Origin: Asterias amurensis
Taxonomy: Eukaryota; Echinodermata; Asteroidea; Forcipulatida; Asteriidae
Length of the DNA: 64,000 nucleotides
NCBI RefSeq assembly: GCF_032118995.1
Contig: NC_092669.1
Coordinates: 11,952,335 to 12,016,334, forward strand
Reading direction: 5' to 3'
Made by a program: the position numbers and the translations under genes
Notes under the pieces: model-generated
What the model was told of the DNA's origin: nothing
What the model saw: the letters and a program-made list of their open reading frames with translations, nothing else
The model's database searches: none
Shown: one piece after another, positions 21,463-35,200 of the stretch
How positions within the stretch are numbered: the first letter of the stretch is position 1
Layout: every line of letters starts with the position of its first letter

Positions 21463-21766
21463 GAACGTTATTTCTAAAGTGATAGCGTAAAAGTGGACAC
21501 ACAAGTTATGTACATAAGTAATTGCATTCCCTGTCCGTCTGCGTATGCATGCAGCTCAGATCTTCTGTTATTATGTACGTCCACCCTAAAGCACCAATAA
21601 CCCATACAAAATTGCTATAGTGCGCCATATGCATTCTGCTATAATGTCGGGTCACCCAGGCTGCTATTTATTTAGATATGTATTTGTTTACTTTATTTTT
21701 TTTACCCAGGGTGAGCCAAATCTGTATAGAGAACTGGTTTCCATTTGGACCATGCATACTTAGAGT

Positions 21767-22135
21767 TATTAAAGGTAGTGGACACTATTGGTAATCACTC
21801 AAAATAATTATTAGCATAAAACCTTTCTTGGTGACCAGTTTAATCGGGAGAGGTTGATGGTATAAAACATTGTGAGAAATGGCTTCATCTGAAGTGCCAT
21901 AGTTTTCGAGAGAGAAGTAATTTTCCACGAATTTGATTTCGAGACCTCAAGTTTAGAACTTGAGGTCTCGAAATCAACTATCTAATCGCACACAACTTCG
22001 TGTGACAAGGGTATTTTTTCTTTCATTATTATCTCGCAACTTCGACGACCAATTGAGCTCAAATTTTCACAGGTTTGATACACCAACTGTTAAGACTAAT
22101 CTTTGACAATTACCAATAGTGTCCACTGTCTTTAA
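21767..22135. repeat. MITE family A, copy 4
   Basis: Full-length, with the central palindrome 'TTTCGAGACCTCAAG' / 'CTTGAGGTCTCGAAA' well kept. Confidence 0.88.
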
Positions 22136-22284
22136 AAACAAACAATTCATATTACAAGTAAACAGACGTATTATCACATTATAATACATAACAAACAATT
22201 ATAAACTATGCTTTAAGCACACAAAGTAGCTTAGCACAAAAACATTATGCTTAACAGCAGAGAAAAGTTTACCAAGTGAACTAC

Positions 22285-22492
22285 CGGGGCCCAATTTCAT
22301 CTGCCTGTGTGAGCACAAAAACTTGCTAAGTACAGAAAAGTATTGCTTAGCAGAAACAGGTTACCAGCCAAAACTACATTTAGTATGCGTTTTAAAGGCT
22401 GACACCCCAACTTAAATTTTGCCAAGCAGAGGCATTATTTTGTCAACAGTAACTTCTGCTTACAGCTTTATAAAATTTGGCCCATTTTGTTG
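22285..22492. repeat. Foldback family C, copy 4
   Basis: Begins 'GGGGCCCAATTTCATCTGCC', ends 'CAGCTTTATAAAATTTGGCC'. A shorter related fragment lies just upstream at about 22205-22265. Confidence 0.7.
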
Positions 22493-22904
22493 TTGTTTAG
22501 CATTAAAATAGGCATTGGCTCCAGTATTTAGGTCAAAGGTTAAGTTGGGTTACATACTGTTGGGCGCGCGCATTCGTTTTGGGAACACGTGATGAATACG
22601 TGGCTTGAATTAAATTGTCGGAATAATGACTCACAAAAACAGTAAATTAATTTCTTATCTTTTTATCCTAATCGATGTTCTGATTTCGTTAGTTATTGTT
22701 CCGGCAATTATCGATATAATGCTCCCTCTGCTTTTAGAGTTGACCAGGTTAAAGATTTTGCAGAAAAATATTGATGCGAGAATCAGAACATTGAGATAAA
22801 AAGTTACGAAATAATTACGTAGTTTTCAAATCACTAACTTAAAGAAAAAGCACATAATTATTTAATAAATTATCTCTAAAGTTAATTTATAATTTCCGCC
22901 TTTT

Positions 22905-23020
22905 GAAACGCTTGGTGGCAGCAGACCTACCAGGTAAATCCGTTGTTATATTATCGGTAATGCGCGTATGTTCTTTATAAACAATGGAGATTTACCTGGT
23001 AGTCTACTGCCACCTAGCGA
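22905..23020. repeat. Foldback family K, copy 1
   Basis: Arms 'TTGGTGGCAGCAGACCTACC' + 'AGGTAAATC' and 'GATTTACCTGG' + 'TAGTCTACTGCCACC' with about 50 bp between. A second copy lies at 48168-48443. Confidence 0.75.
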
Positions 23021-23039
23021 TACAATGTCTCCCATTGTG

Positions 23040-23220
23040 CTGATCAGTTAGCCTGAACACCTGACGTCACACTTCGAGACTCGTGAATACCGCCAGCCTT
23101 GATCCTATACGTCAATACGCTTCCATAATCACCTTTGACCTTACATTCAGTCTACATGGAGATTCGCAGTCAAATCCTACGTACATATAAAACAAAAACA
23201 TGCTCATTATAGTTTAAATT
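23040..23220. repeat. Dispersed repeat E, copy 1
   Basis: 'GTTAGCCTGAACACCTGACG' then 'CTCGTGAATACCGCC' and 'TCGCAGTCAAATCCTACGTA'. Related or inverted copies at about 34690, 42080 and 54388. Confidence 0.5.
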
Positions 23221-23426
23221 TTACCCTTACACATTTTGTTTTAAACATTACATGCGTTATGTACAATAACAAACAAATGTTTCACGCTGCCATTTGGCCG
23301 CCATTTTTGAAAAGGGGGCTGCCATTTAAGAAACAACTATAAGCAAAGTGTATTCACAGAACAAATCACTATGTTAGTACTGACAGTCCATTTTAAGAAG
23401 AATCTTTAGTGCTTTATTTGAGCCTT

Positions 23427-23694
23427 GGGCCTTATTTCATAGAGCTGCTTAGCGGACGATTGTGTGCTTACTGCGCGATTTCCGTTTCATACTATTAAAC
23501 CTCCACCTGCTTAGACCTAACTGCACGAAAATAAATGAAGTTACAATGCAAATCAAACCTGAACGCGCAATATGGCAGCCTAAATTTATTGCTAACCTGT
23601 GAAATACGCTAACTCCTTAGCAATTTGTTCTGCTACAGTATAAGCACGTAAATGATTTTGCTTACCGAAACAGTGCTATGAAATTGGACCCAGG
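23427..23694. repeat. Foldback family C, copy 5
   Basis: 'GGGCCTTATTTCATAGAGCT' to 'GTGCTATGAAATTGGACCC'. Confidence 0.7.
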
Positions 23695-24040
23695 ATAGAA
23701 ATTACGGTCCTACATGATGCTTTGAAAAACTGGTCATTGACTATAGACGGATTGGGAGGGGGGGGGGGGGGGGTTGTCGATCGATATTGCCTCTCGGTGA
23801 CCCTGACACGGAAAGTCACGCGCCTGTGCGTTACAATCAAGATATCAAGATACAAGTATCGCGGCCATCTTGAAATAAATCCATTGATCTGTCTGGGATC
23901 GTTCAATAACCATTGTCGTCTGCTTCACACATTCCCCCGCGAAAAGTTCTAAACTCAAAAATTCCAATTATTATTACCCCCCCCCCCCTACTGTAAGTTA
24001 ATGTGTTTTTAATACGCATACATAATGCATAGAGACTGAA
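23695..24040. other. Unassigned stretch with G and C homopolymers
   Basis: A run of about 19 G at 23755 and a run of C at 23980. No gene seen. Confidence 0.4.
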
Positions 24041-24361
24041 TTAAAGGCACGTACAATTGGTAATTACTCAAAACAGTTGTTAGCGTAAAAACATGCTTGG
24101 TAACGAGCAACGGAGAGCTGTATGAGAGACGGCTCCCTCTGAAATGACGTAGTTTTTGAGAAAAGGGTAATTTCTCTCTCCAAAAAAATATAAAACACTG
24201 CATCTGAACGCACAAGGGTGTTTTTTGTTTCATTGTTCTCTGAAAATTCGTTGACAAATTGAGCCCCCAAATGTTCACAGGTTTGTTATTTTATTATGTT
24301 GGTAAAAACCAAAAGAGGATCTAGTCTTTGACAATTACCTCTGGTGTCCAGTGGCTTTAAC
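24041..24361. repeat. MITE family A, copy 5
   Basis: 'TTAAAGGCACGTACAATTGG' to 'GTGTCCAGTGGCTTTAA'; shortened interior. Confidence 0.8.
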
Positions 24362-26172
24362 AACTTCACACCCCTATTTCCCTTCCCCGGAGATCTTTAA
24401 TTCTTCCTCCTTGATTTGTATTTTGCTTCTCCTAATAATTTTTTTCTCTCTTCTTCCTTTCTCCTGTAGCCATCTTGGCGGGCACCTGCTGTTACCACGA
24501 AACCTTGATCGTGGCTTAATTGAAGGTGACAACATTGATGAAATTCCGCTGAGCGGGAAATAAAAAAATATCAGTCCGCTTTGCCGTTGAAGACTCGACG
24601 AAGATCGAGGCCGTCAGGCGTCAGACTCGATAAAAACAGGTGCTTGTTTATTACAACGAAACAAGCCACAAATCGGTAATTGCAAAGTGTAAGCCAGACT
24701 AAATTAGCGTGATTGAGAATTTGGTAATATTTTTTTTAATTTTTTTTATATTTTTTTTATTATCAGTACGACAGCGGGAGATCGTTGATTACTTCCAACA
24801 GAATCCGATATTGGCTTATTTTATTTCTGGATGAAGATATTGGTAATAATTGCTCCAATTAGAAAGTCTATACACATGGACGGCTGGTTAATTTTCATCA
24901 TCTGGAAGACCGCTCAATTTTAGCGTAGTGTTATTAGTAAGTCTTGAACCAGAAATCGAGTTAGGACTGCTTGTGTTGGCGCCATCAGTAAACCGTGAAG
25001 TAGCAAAAAAAGAGAGACATATTTTCGATTGGCCATGCGGGCCCAATGTACATCACAATGCTATCTAATCCAGTGACGAGAAAGCAAGACGAGTGAACCG
25101 GAATACGCGTATATTTCAAGTTCGCAAACCACCGAAAGAAACTCATGATTTGATAGTGATGTTGAATTTACATCGGGGATAAATAACATTAATTTTGACT
25201 TGACCAATACACCGATGTGTGTTAGCACTGTATACTCAGTACTTTTCCGAGTTCTGTGAAGAACAAAAATCACAAACATATTACTCAGGTGGGATTCGAA
25301 CCCACGACCTTCTGCAATTCTAGAGCAGTGTCATACCAACTTGACATGATGCTAATCTAAGGACATGCTATTCAGGTGAAAGGAAGAACATGGCGGGGAA
25401 ATGATTAGGAAAGACAGACGACTTTGATCTATAGTCTCGCGGGATGCATCAACGTCTGTACGTGTGGCCCTGCTGAGATGATGCCATATCGATTATAATT
25501 CCGACAGTGACCACCAGGGCGGCTTACCGGTATAAAAAATCATCACGTACACCACTACTAATAAAACAAATTAAAAAAAACCAAGACCAATCCAGATACA
25601 AACAGCTTGATCTCCTCATAACTCCTTGAACAAGAGACTACACTTGAAGTTTATTCTTAGCATCTATCTCCCAACGTCCAGACGTCACTTAAACAAACAC
25701 TGAAGCCAGACGCATTTGGGGTTTTCATGACAACACCAAGGTTTTCTCGGCTCCAGAGCAAAGGAAAAAAACAACAACACGGGGTCAAATTTATTCTCTC
25801 GTCGGCTCCCTGATCTCCAAGACGACCCTTCCAGGAAAACTGACACCTCACCAGCTCCACTCTCCTACGCCAGTTTAAAAATAGATCCGGCCGGCGATTG
25901 GTGAACCGGTTTAAGGACTACGTGGTCCCAAGAGCTAATTATCATTTTTATTAATAACATAAACCGAACCGGGGCGTTGGGAAACCGCGTCCAACTACTC
26001 GAACGGCACGCTGGAATTTTTCGTGCTCGCGTTATCTCGGGCGAAGCCCATAAGCCAGGCTCGACGGGTGTGGAACAGGGGTGAAAGAGCTCAAGACGAC
26101 GGTGGTATTGACGAAGAGGGAGGTACGTCCAGCAGGAGACAACACCGATACCACGTTAGGACAATTGATGAG
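24362..26172. other. Upstream region of the tetraspanin gene, no other gene seen
   Basis: 24560-25160 has no recognised feature. 25500-26172 is less AT-rich and should contain the promoter and 5'UTR: 'CCGGCGATTGGTGAACCGG' (about 25888) includes an inverted CCAAT box. No TATA box is convincing. Confidence 0.35.
25165..25370 (-). repeat. tRNA-derived SINE family T, copy 1
   Basis: On the minus strand: 'GTTGGTATGACACTGCTCTA' (box A region), 'GTCGTGGGTTCGAATCCCAC' (box B), then 'CGGAAAAGTACTGAGTATAC' and 'ACACATCGGTGTATTGGTCA'. Other copies at 26726, 56236 and 62866. Confidence 0.75.
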
Positions 26173-26241
26173 ATGGGGGCGCAGGAGGGGTGTTTGATGT
26201 GCTTGAGGTGCGTCATGGTGTTCTTTAACACACTGCTATGG
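26173..26241 (+). CDS. Tetraspanin exon 1
   Basis: 23 codons from ATG at 26173 to TGG before GTGAGT. The frame upstream is open to about 26023, but the MGAQEGC start gives the normal tetraspanin N-terminus. Two degraded copies of this exon follow within 310 bp. Confidence 0.9.
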
Positions 26242-29200
26242 GTGAGTTTATATACCTAATTTTGTTTTTATTTAAATTTTGGTATATTATTGATAAAGAC
26301 ACTGATGGTACTATTGGTAATGACTCAAAGTAATTGGGAGCGCAGAGGGGGGGGGGGGGGGGGTGGCTACTATTAAATGTGCCTGTGATGCATTGTGGTG
26401 TTTTTGAACACATGGGTGAGTTTTTACACCAGAACTGTTTTTGAAAAGGTTGGGGGGGGGAGGGGTTGTCCACTAATGTGCCTGAGGTGCATGATGGTGT
26501 TTTTCAACACACTGCCTTGGGTGATTTTGTTTTTACCAAAAATGTTGTTTGTGTACACAACATTGTTAAAGGCAATGGACACTGTTGGTATTGAAAGAGA
26601 CAATTTCTCACTCAAATTCAAAGGCTTTTGAAAGTGTACAACAAATACTTTATAATTATTATCTTGCAACCTCGACGACCAATTGAGTCCAAGTTTTCAC
26701 AGATTTGCATAATGTTGACATAATAAATGTTAAATTTGCATCGGGGATAAAGAATATATATATATTTTTTTTACCCATACACCGATGTGTGGTAGCACTG
26801 TATACTCAGTACTTTCCCGAGTCCTGTGAAAAAATATCACAGGCATGTTACTCGGTGGGATTCGAACCCACGACCCTTGCAATTCTAATATAATGTTGAC
26901 AATAATATGACCAAAGTTGCCCAGTGCAATACAAAGTTGTGTACAGTATTTTTTAAGATTGAAAGTTTTTTGTTTTCATTTGTTAATTGTTAATTTGTTA
27001 ATTTATTAATTAGTTAATTAGTTATTCATAAAAACATATTGAATATCATGAACAGCTAAGGCAAAAAAAAAAAAAAAATACAAGGAGAAAAAAAACTGAC
27101 CACAACTAAAAGCTTAAAAAATGTTTTAAATATTGCAAGTTAAAAAGTTTTAACAAGCTTTTCCCCCATTGAACAGCTCAGAATTCTGGGCGTCTGTCAA
27201 CCTGTGAAGCATAACAAACTTCTAAGCAAAAAAGGGTTTGCTGAAAAGAAATGTACCACCCCTTTATGTTTTGAAAACTAGAGGATTGGAATAAATGTAC
27301 TCTTCCAATAACCACTGACGTCACTCCCTTTATGATAAAATATAATATATGTCTTGAAAACTGGAGGATTTGAATAAAATGTTACTCCAAAAACCAAGTA
27401 TGACGTAGGTCTACCATATCTCTATGATATGTTTCTTGATAACTGTAAGAGGATTGGATTGAATGTACTATTCCGATAACCAATGATGTACCATCCCTTT
27501 GAAGACACTGGACACTATTGGTAATTGTCAAAGACCAGTATTCTCACGTGGTGTATCTCAACATATTTATGCATGAAATAGCAAATCTTTTAAAATTTAC
27601 ACTCAATCGGTCGTCGAAGTTGCGAGATAATAATGAAAGAAAAAAACACCCTTGTCACAAGAAGTTGTGTGCTTTCAGATGCTTGATTTCGAGACCTCAA
27701 ATTCTAAATCTGAGGTCTCGAAATCAAAGTCGTGGAAAATTACTTCTTTCTCAAAAACTACATTACTTCAGAGGGAGCCGTTTCTCACAATGTTTTATAC
27801 TATCAACCTCTCCCCATTACTCGTTACCAAGTAAGGTTTTATGCTAATAATTATTTTGAGTAGCTACCAATAGTGTCCACTGCCTTTAACCAATGATAGC
27901 GCACTTGTACACAAGTCAAAACCGATCAACAACGATGAACTCAAAACAAAATGGCACCTGCTGAGAAAGAACAGGTTGAAAGAAACGTAAGTCGAGATTG
28001 AATGGCGATATTAAACTGGGCAAGCACAACAATCCACACTCTGATAATAAATTCATGAACTGCCTGCCCGGCTGCACGAAGTCAGAGCCAGTTAGTTTAG
28101 GTCGAGTTGACTCACACGTACGGTTATGTTTTTTCTCTTATGCTTTTATTCTAGCACTGTGGTTTTAATGTTAAAGCCCACAATAAAGATACACAACACA
28201 TTGTTGTTTATGTTGTTGCTGTTGTTATTGTGAAACTTGTGAAAATTTGAGCTCAATTGGTCGTCGAAGTTGCGAGATAATGATGAAAGAAAAAACACCC
28301 TTGTCACACGAAGTTGTGTGCATTCAGATGCTTGATTTCGTGACCTCAAATTCTAAATCTGAGGTCTCGAAATCAAATTCGTGGACAATAAAACATTACT
28401 TATTTCTCGAAAACTACGTCATTTCCGAGGGAGCCAATTATCACACCATTTTATACTATCAATCTCTCCCCATTACTCCTTACCAAGTAAGGTTTTATGC
28501 TAATAATTATTTTGACTAATTGCCGATAGTATCCACTGCCTTTAAAGGTGCAGTCATAAATGAATGCCTTTTGGATGTTATGGTTTGGTGAATCAAAGTT
28601 CACTCCACACAAATCATGATTAATGAACAGTTTAAAAATGCGAACCAAATACGAGTTACATTGGCAAGCGTGTATCAAGATCCCAATCTGACATAGACGC
28701 ATTGGAATGCATCTCTCTACTTATGTTACACATGTTTGACATTTTCGCACCTCGGAAAAGTTTATCTATGGACAACCGGCGGATACCCTTAAAGGCGTTG
28801 GGGGTTTAGTCTGGTGGCTTTAAAGGGACATTGCAAATATATATTGACAGAAATATTGGCACCTATATTCACGACTTGTAGGCTACCACAAGTCGCAAAT
28901 ATTTGCGTCAATATTTGCAACTTGTTGTACAAGTCGTGAATATGTTGGCGTCAATATATGTTTGCGAAGTCCCTTTAAAGCCACCATAGTTGAGTCTGGT
29001 GTAACTTTTTTGCCCGAATTGGAGATCCGAGATAACGCTTTGCGATAATTTTGTACTGACAAACAATTTCGCTTTGTCATGACGTAAAGGCAATGGACAC
29101 TATATTGGTGATATTACTTAAAACAAATTTTGGCATGAAAACTTACCTAGTAACGAGCAACGGAGACTGTTAATAGTATAAAACATTCGGAGAAACGGCT

Positions 29201-32200
29201 CCCTCTAAAGTAACGTAGTTTTTGAGAAAGAAGTAATTTCTCACTAAAATATTTGAATTGAATTCAGTTCTCGATTTCAAGCATCTGAAAGCACACAATT
29301 TGTTCGACAAGGGTGTCTTTTCTTCCTTTATTCTCTCGCAACTTCGACGACCAGCTGAGCTCAAATTTTCACAGGTAGGCCATAGTGAGAAGAATGGTCT
29401 TTGACAGATACCAAAGGTGCCCATGCCTTTAAAACGTGAACATAAAATGAAAATATCCCACGGGTTGGTGGTGGATTGCATTGGTAAATAGAGGATAACT
29501 ATTAAATGAGATAATCTCCACGAAAATAAACGTTATCTAAGCATAGAGAGAGGGAATAGATGTTTCTGCAGGAGGCCGGGAGTGTATACCTTGTTAGATC
29601 GAAGGGGTGGATGTACCGGTAGTGGGGAAGGGGATATAATTATGCAGTTATATGTCAAAGCACTGAGTTGTGATATAAGCAACCGTCAAAAAAGATGTTT
29701 TTTTTCTAAGGTGAAGACACACTAATTACACATTAACTTGGGTGCTAAAATTGGGTTCTCGCATAAAAATTTTAGATACCGAGTAGAGAATCAAATTTAA
29801 ATAATAATAAAAAATAATAATAAAACCATTTATATAGCGCCTTTTCCAAAGGTTACAAAGCGCTCAGAGAATGACAGGAAAAAACAAAAAAGGGAATGCA
29901 AAGAAAAACCAAGAGGAAAACCACGACTAGGCAAAGCTAGCAGCATTTAGCCAAGAAAGTCCAGTGGACACTGTTGGCAGTGGACACTGTTGGTAATAAC
30001 TCAAAATAACTATTTAGCATATAACCTTACTTGGTGACGAGTAATGGGGAGAGGTTGATAGTATAAAACATTGTGAGAAACGACTCCCTCTGAAGTAACG
30101 TAGTTTGCGAGAAAGAAGTAATGTTCAACGAATTTGATTTCGAGACCTCATGATTTAGAATTTGAGTTCTTGAAATCAAACATCTGAAAGCACACAACTT
30201 CGTGTGGAAAGTGTGTTTTTTCTTTCATTGTTATCTCGCACCTTCGACGACCGATTGAGCTAAAATTTTCACAGGTTTGTTATTTTATGCATATGTTGAG
30301 ACACACCAAGTGAGAAGACTGGTCTTTGACATTTACTAATAGTGTCCATTGTCTTAAACATCACGGTGTTGAAATAACACCAATGTAGGATTGTCTTGGC
30401 TGAAATAAGTGTTATTTTGAAACAAGTGTTATTTTGATTTTCCCTTCAGTGTTTATGACAACACCAATGGTGTCGATTTTAACACCCCATTGCAGTGAAG
30501 AATTGTTTCTGCTGGAGGCTGGGAGTGAAATATATCTTGTTAGATCGAAGGGGTTGGTGTACCGTTATAGTGGGGGAGGGGAGATCTTGCGCCGTGCTAA
30601 TACGATCGCGAACGGTGGAAGATACCATGTTCCAGTGTGTGAGATTACATGGTCTAATAAACCAATTGAATATGCACTGGCTCGTGGTATTGGATTAGAT
30701 TCAGTGATATGTCAAAGCACTGAGCTTCTAATATATAGCGACCGTCGAAACAGATTTTGTGGGTTTTTTAAAGGTAAAGAAACACTAATTATTTGTTCAT
30801 ATGATAACAAAAATGTTTGCATTGTGTCATTGCGTATGCACATGACACAAATACATAATGTTGGTTTGATATTAACTTATTTATTTCGAGGCCATATGGG
30901 TAGGCCTATTTGTGTAACCATGACGATCACGTGACCATGTCGAATCGTGCTGAGCCAGACAGAATATAGACGTGTGTACGAGTTGAAAAAACGCCGACCT
31001 TTTTAAAGGCACTGGACACTATTGGTAATTACTCAAAATAATTGTTAACATCGAAACTTACTTGGTAACTAGCAATGGGGAGCTGTTGTTAGTTATAAAA
31101 CATTGTGAGAAACGGCTCCCTCTGAAGTAACGTAGTTTTTTAGAAAGAGGTAATTTCTTACTCAAATATTATTAAAATACTTAAGGCCTGAAGCCATGTA
31201 CAACAAGGGTGTTTTTTCTTTCATTGTTCTTGTGCAACTTCGATGACCAATTGAGTTCAAATTTTCACAGATTTGTTATTTTATGCACAATTTATGTTGA
31301 GATACACCAAGTGAGAATACTGGTCTTTGACAAACTATCAAAGGTGTCCAGTTCCATAAAGCGTTCGATCGCAGGCTCCGCCAGCCGTGGTACTTATATA
31401 TCACGCCCGTGGTATAACCATAAAACAGGCGATACGTGCGCCCCGTCAAGGGCTAAAAGTTCTCAGGCTTTCGCGTCTTAAGTGATGAATTTTTGGTCTC
31501 CTCCTCACACTCTCTCTTCACGTTGGTGATCTCAACTTCTTTGTCGCCGCGCACGTCGCTAAATCGCCTCCGAGGGATTAAGGGTGTATACAAGATGAAA
31601 ATATTAAGATGTATCTAGAGGGTGATAGGAGGCTATTGCTCTCCATAGTGGAGATTTGAAGCGCCATGTTTGTTTTGGGTGTCGTTGCCAGTGCCGAACA
31701 CAGGTAGCGATCGAAGCAGCACTCAATTAGAAATGGTTAGCACGCAAAAATGATAACAGTGCTTAGCGCACTACTCTCTTAAGTAAAAGAGTGAAAAACA
31801 CCACTCTTTACTTTTCGAGCTGTCCGTTATATGGCTCTTTAAAAAGAGTATTGGTTATTTCACTCTTTTAGAAGGGTTTCACTCCAGGACAGAGTGAAAA
31901 ATCACTCAAATAGATGCAAACTTCAATCTAAAAGAGTGGAAGACCACTCGTAAAAGAGTTGTCCTTCATATGGCTCTTCAAAGAGTGCCTTTTCACTCTT
32001 TTACCTTAAGAGAGTAGCTTGCCCATCAGGGCACAATTTCATAGCTACTTAAGCATACAAATTTGCTAAGCACGGCGACATCAACGCTTACCAGATTCAG
32101 TCCATAATAAACGGCTTCAGGCCTGAAGTCTTTTAACATTTGAGTGAGAAATTACCTCTGTCAAAACTACGTTACTTCAGAGGGAGTCGTTTCTCACAAT

Positions 32201-35200
32201 GTTTTATACTATAAACAGCCATCCGTTGCTCGTCCAAGAAACTCGTTATGCTAAAACTTATTTTGAGTAATTACCAAAAGTGTCCAGTGGCTTTAAGAAG
32301 TACTGCAACTGAAGAATATGTATTTGAGACATAATAACTTTTTGAGAAACAATTCCTTCACCAAGGAATGTGGTTTTAGAAACAGTACAGGGGTTAAAAA
32401 AAAAGAAAAAAAAAAAAAGAGAAGATTTTCATGCATAACATGTTTCTCAGTTTTTGTGTTTATTTTATACTCTTCCTAACCGCTAATAAGTTTTTACGCT
32501 AACACTTATTTTGAGTAATTACCATAAGTGACAAATGCCTTTAACTCTCAGCTAGTCTCCTCCTCTACACGTATAATATGCAAATACATTTTTTTTCGCT
32601 AGCGTCTTGATTTGAGACTATCAACACAAGGGGCTACATTTAGGTACATGTTTGGGGCTACATTCAGGTCCGGGCTACATTTAGGGCTCGGGCTACATTA
32701 TGGTGCCGCACAGTCGTGTGATGTTTCTCAAACATGCCCTGAAGCCAATCAATGTGCTATGCCGGCAGGAGCCAGCGAAATGCACACCATTTCATTTATC
32801 TGCCATAAATAGATTACTCCTGGACAACTGTACGGGGAGAGTTGCAGAACCTTACCCTATAAGTTTCTGGGTCAGTGCAAATGATATTTCTCAAGACCGT
32901 TTGTAATTCAGTTAATGAAATATGTTTCGTTATTATTGCATTTCTGCGTTCAGCCATACTCGTTTTGTAGCCAAGAACAGCATTTTGGCAAGTGTGGCCT
33001 TAAAACATAAATAAACACAACACATTTTATTTATTTTATTTATTTATTGTTAGATTTATTATAACAAATGGTTGTGTACTCGCTTAGGCCCATAACGTGA
33101 CATGACTCTTTCCAACTTACGCATAGGTTGAAAAAAATACCTAAATTTGTAACATTTGTTGTCAACCCAAAGATATCTGAAATTTAGATTCACTATTAAT
33201 CTTTTCTCAGATTAAAATATGCTTCAGCTGCTATACTATTTTGTACAATAGTTTTTGTTGCAAATGCTCAGGGTCATTACCAAACGTATACAGGCCCTTT
33301 AAAGTTCAAAAGAGAAGTAAAAAAAAACTCGCTTAAAGACACTGGACACTATTGGTAAGTGTCAAAGACCAGTCTTCTCACTTGGTGTATTTTAACATAT
33401 GCATAAAATAACAAACCTGTAAAAATTTGAGCTTGATTGGGCGTCGGTGTTGCGAGATAACTATGAAAGAAAAAACACCCTTGTCACACGAAGTTGTGTG
33501 CTTTCAGATGCTTGATTTCGAGACCTCAAATTCTAAACTTGAGGTCTCGAAATCAAATTCGTGGAAAATTCTTTTTTTTCTCGAAACCTACGTCACTTCA
33601 GAGGGAGCCGTTTCTCACAATGTTTTATACTATCAACCTCTCCCCATTACTCGTTACCAAATGAGGTTTTATGCTGATAATTATTTTGAGTAATTACCAA
33701 TAGTGTCCACTGCCTTTAAAACACGAACAAAACTGTAGTATTTTTATACACGGATTAGTATGGCATAATATTCGATTATTTTGAACCGTTCCTCCGAGCA
33801 TTAAACCCAATCTGTATTTACCTCTATGCTATCCGAAGTATGTTGATAGAAACATTCCCGGAGGGTTTTCCACAAATAAAAACAAATTAAGTAAAGGTCA
33901 CAGACGGAGAAATTTCATAATAAAAGACCGGGCAACATGAAGCATGAGCGACCGAGCCATGTCTTGTCTGAACCGTCGAAAACGCCACATTCACCCCGGG
34001 GTGTTGCAGACATTCACGGTGAGCATTGGCGGCTAAAACGGTTTTAAAACTGTTAAAGGTCCTGTACACGTTTGGTTATTGTCAAAAACCAGCCGTCTCA
34101 CTCGGTGTATCTCAACATATGCATAAAATAACAAACTTATGAAAATTTGAGCTTAATCGGTCTTCGAAGTTGCGATATAATAATGCAAGAAAGAACACCA
34201 TTGTCACACGGAGTCGTGTGCTTTTCGATGCTTGATTTCGAGACTTTAAATTCTAAATCTGAGGTATCGAAATCAAATTCGTGAAAAATTTCTTCTTTCT
34301 CGAACACTACGTTACTTCAGAGGGAGCCGTTTCTCACATTGTTTTATAATAAATTATCAACGTCTCCCCATTGCCTCCCCACTGCCTTTAAAGGAACATT
34401 TCAGAATTGTTAAGAAAGAAAATCGTCTAAGATCACAGATTTACATAAAACTTACACGGTCTTATGATGATGATGATAGAAAACATCCCTTGAGATATTT
34501 CTATCTGTATATTTAGCAGCATCCGGCCAGCAGGTATCTCACTATCTGGCGGTATTAGCCTTGCAACATTTTCTGTAAATATTCATAAGCTAAAATATTT
34601 TTTCCCCCCACAATTTCTTAACTTATTTGTTATTATTGTGTAACACTTTGACTGTCTGTTGGCAAAAACTCTGCATGTGACGTTACAATAGAAAAGTCTG
34701 TTCACGAGCCTCGTGTGACGTCAGATGTTCATGGTATTTCCGGTTCATCTTGACCCACATATATGACAGGCCCCTGGGACCTTAAACCGGGTCAACTCTC
34801 TGACCCAGAATGTCTGTGTTCAGAGTACATTGCTTTGTATAGGTCTAAACACCTTTAAGTTATAAAAGTCACATCGTTCAAGCATTCGGTTTAATCAACT
34901 CTGCCGGTACCCAAACTGTCTCGTATGTTTATACCATTACTATCAATGTGATGGGTTGATACATCGTTGATGATTTACAGCTAGCACTGGCATGGCTTAA
35001 TAACCTAGACTCTTATGAGTCAAAGCATTCAGACATGTTGATGTAGTGCTCATCTAAATAATTGAAGCTTATTTTACAGACGTGTCTAAAGGGGTTGTAC
35101 ACATTTTAGTAATTACTAGCAGTCGTAATGGCATAACAACCTTAACTTCATTTTGGAAGTCACACCATTCGGACATTTTTATTTAGTGCATGCTCATCAA

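Noticed and set aside
25280-25350. tRNA gene suggested by 'GGTTCGAATCCCACC'
   Set aside because: Four copies with the same non-tRNA 3' extension occur in the window, so it is a SINE.
27518-27847. 109-codon frame, and similar frames at 33427-33693, 28247-28519 and 29170-29481
   Set aside because: All are translations of MITE family A; similar peptides recur only because the element recurs.
30434-30934. 166-codon open frame, the longest in that region
   Set aside because: It crosses a repeat-like segment and a local duplicate, has no recognisable domain and no splice or poly(A) context; the duplicated left copy does not keep the frame.
31355-31590. Possible rRNA fragment because of higher GC
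   Set aside because: No recognisable 18S, 5.8S or 28S core sequence.
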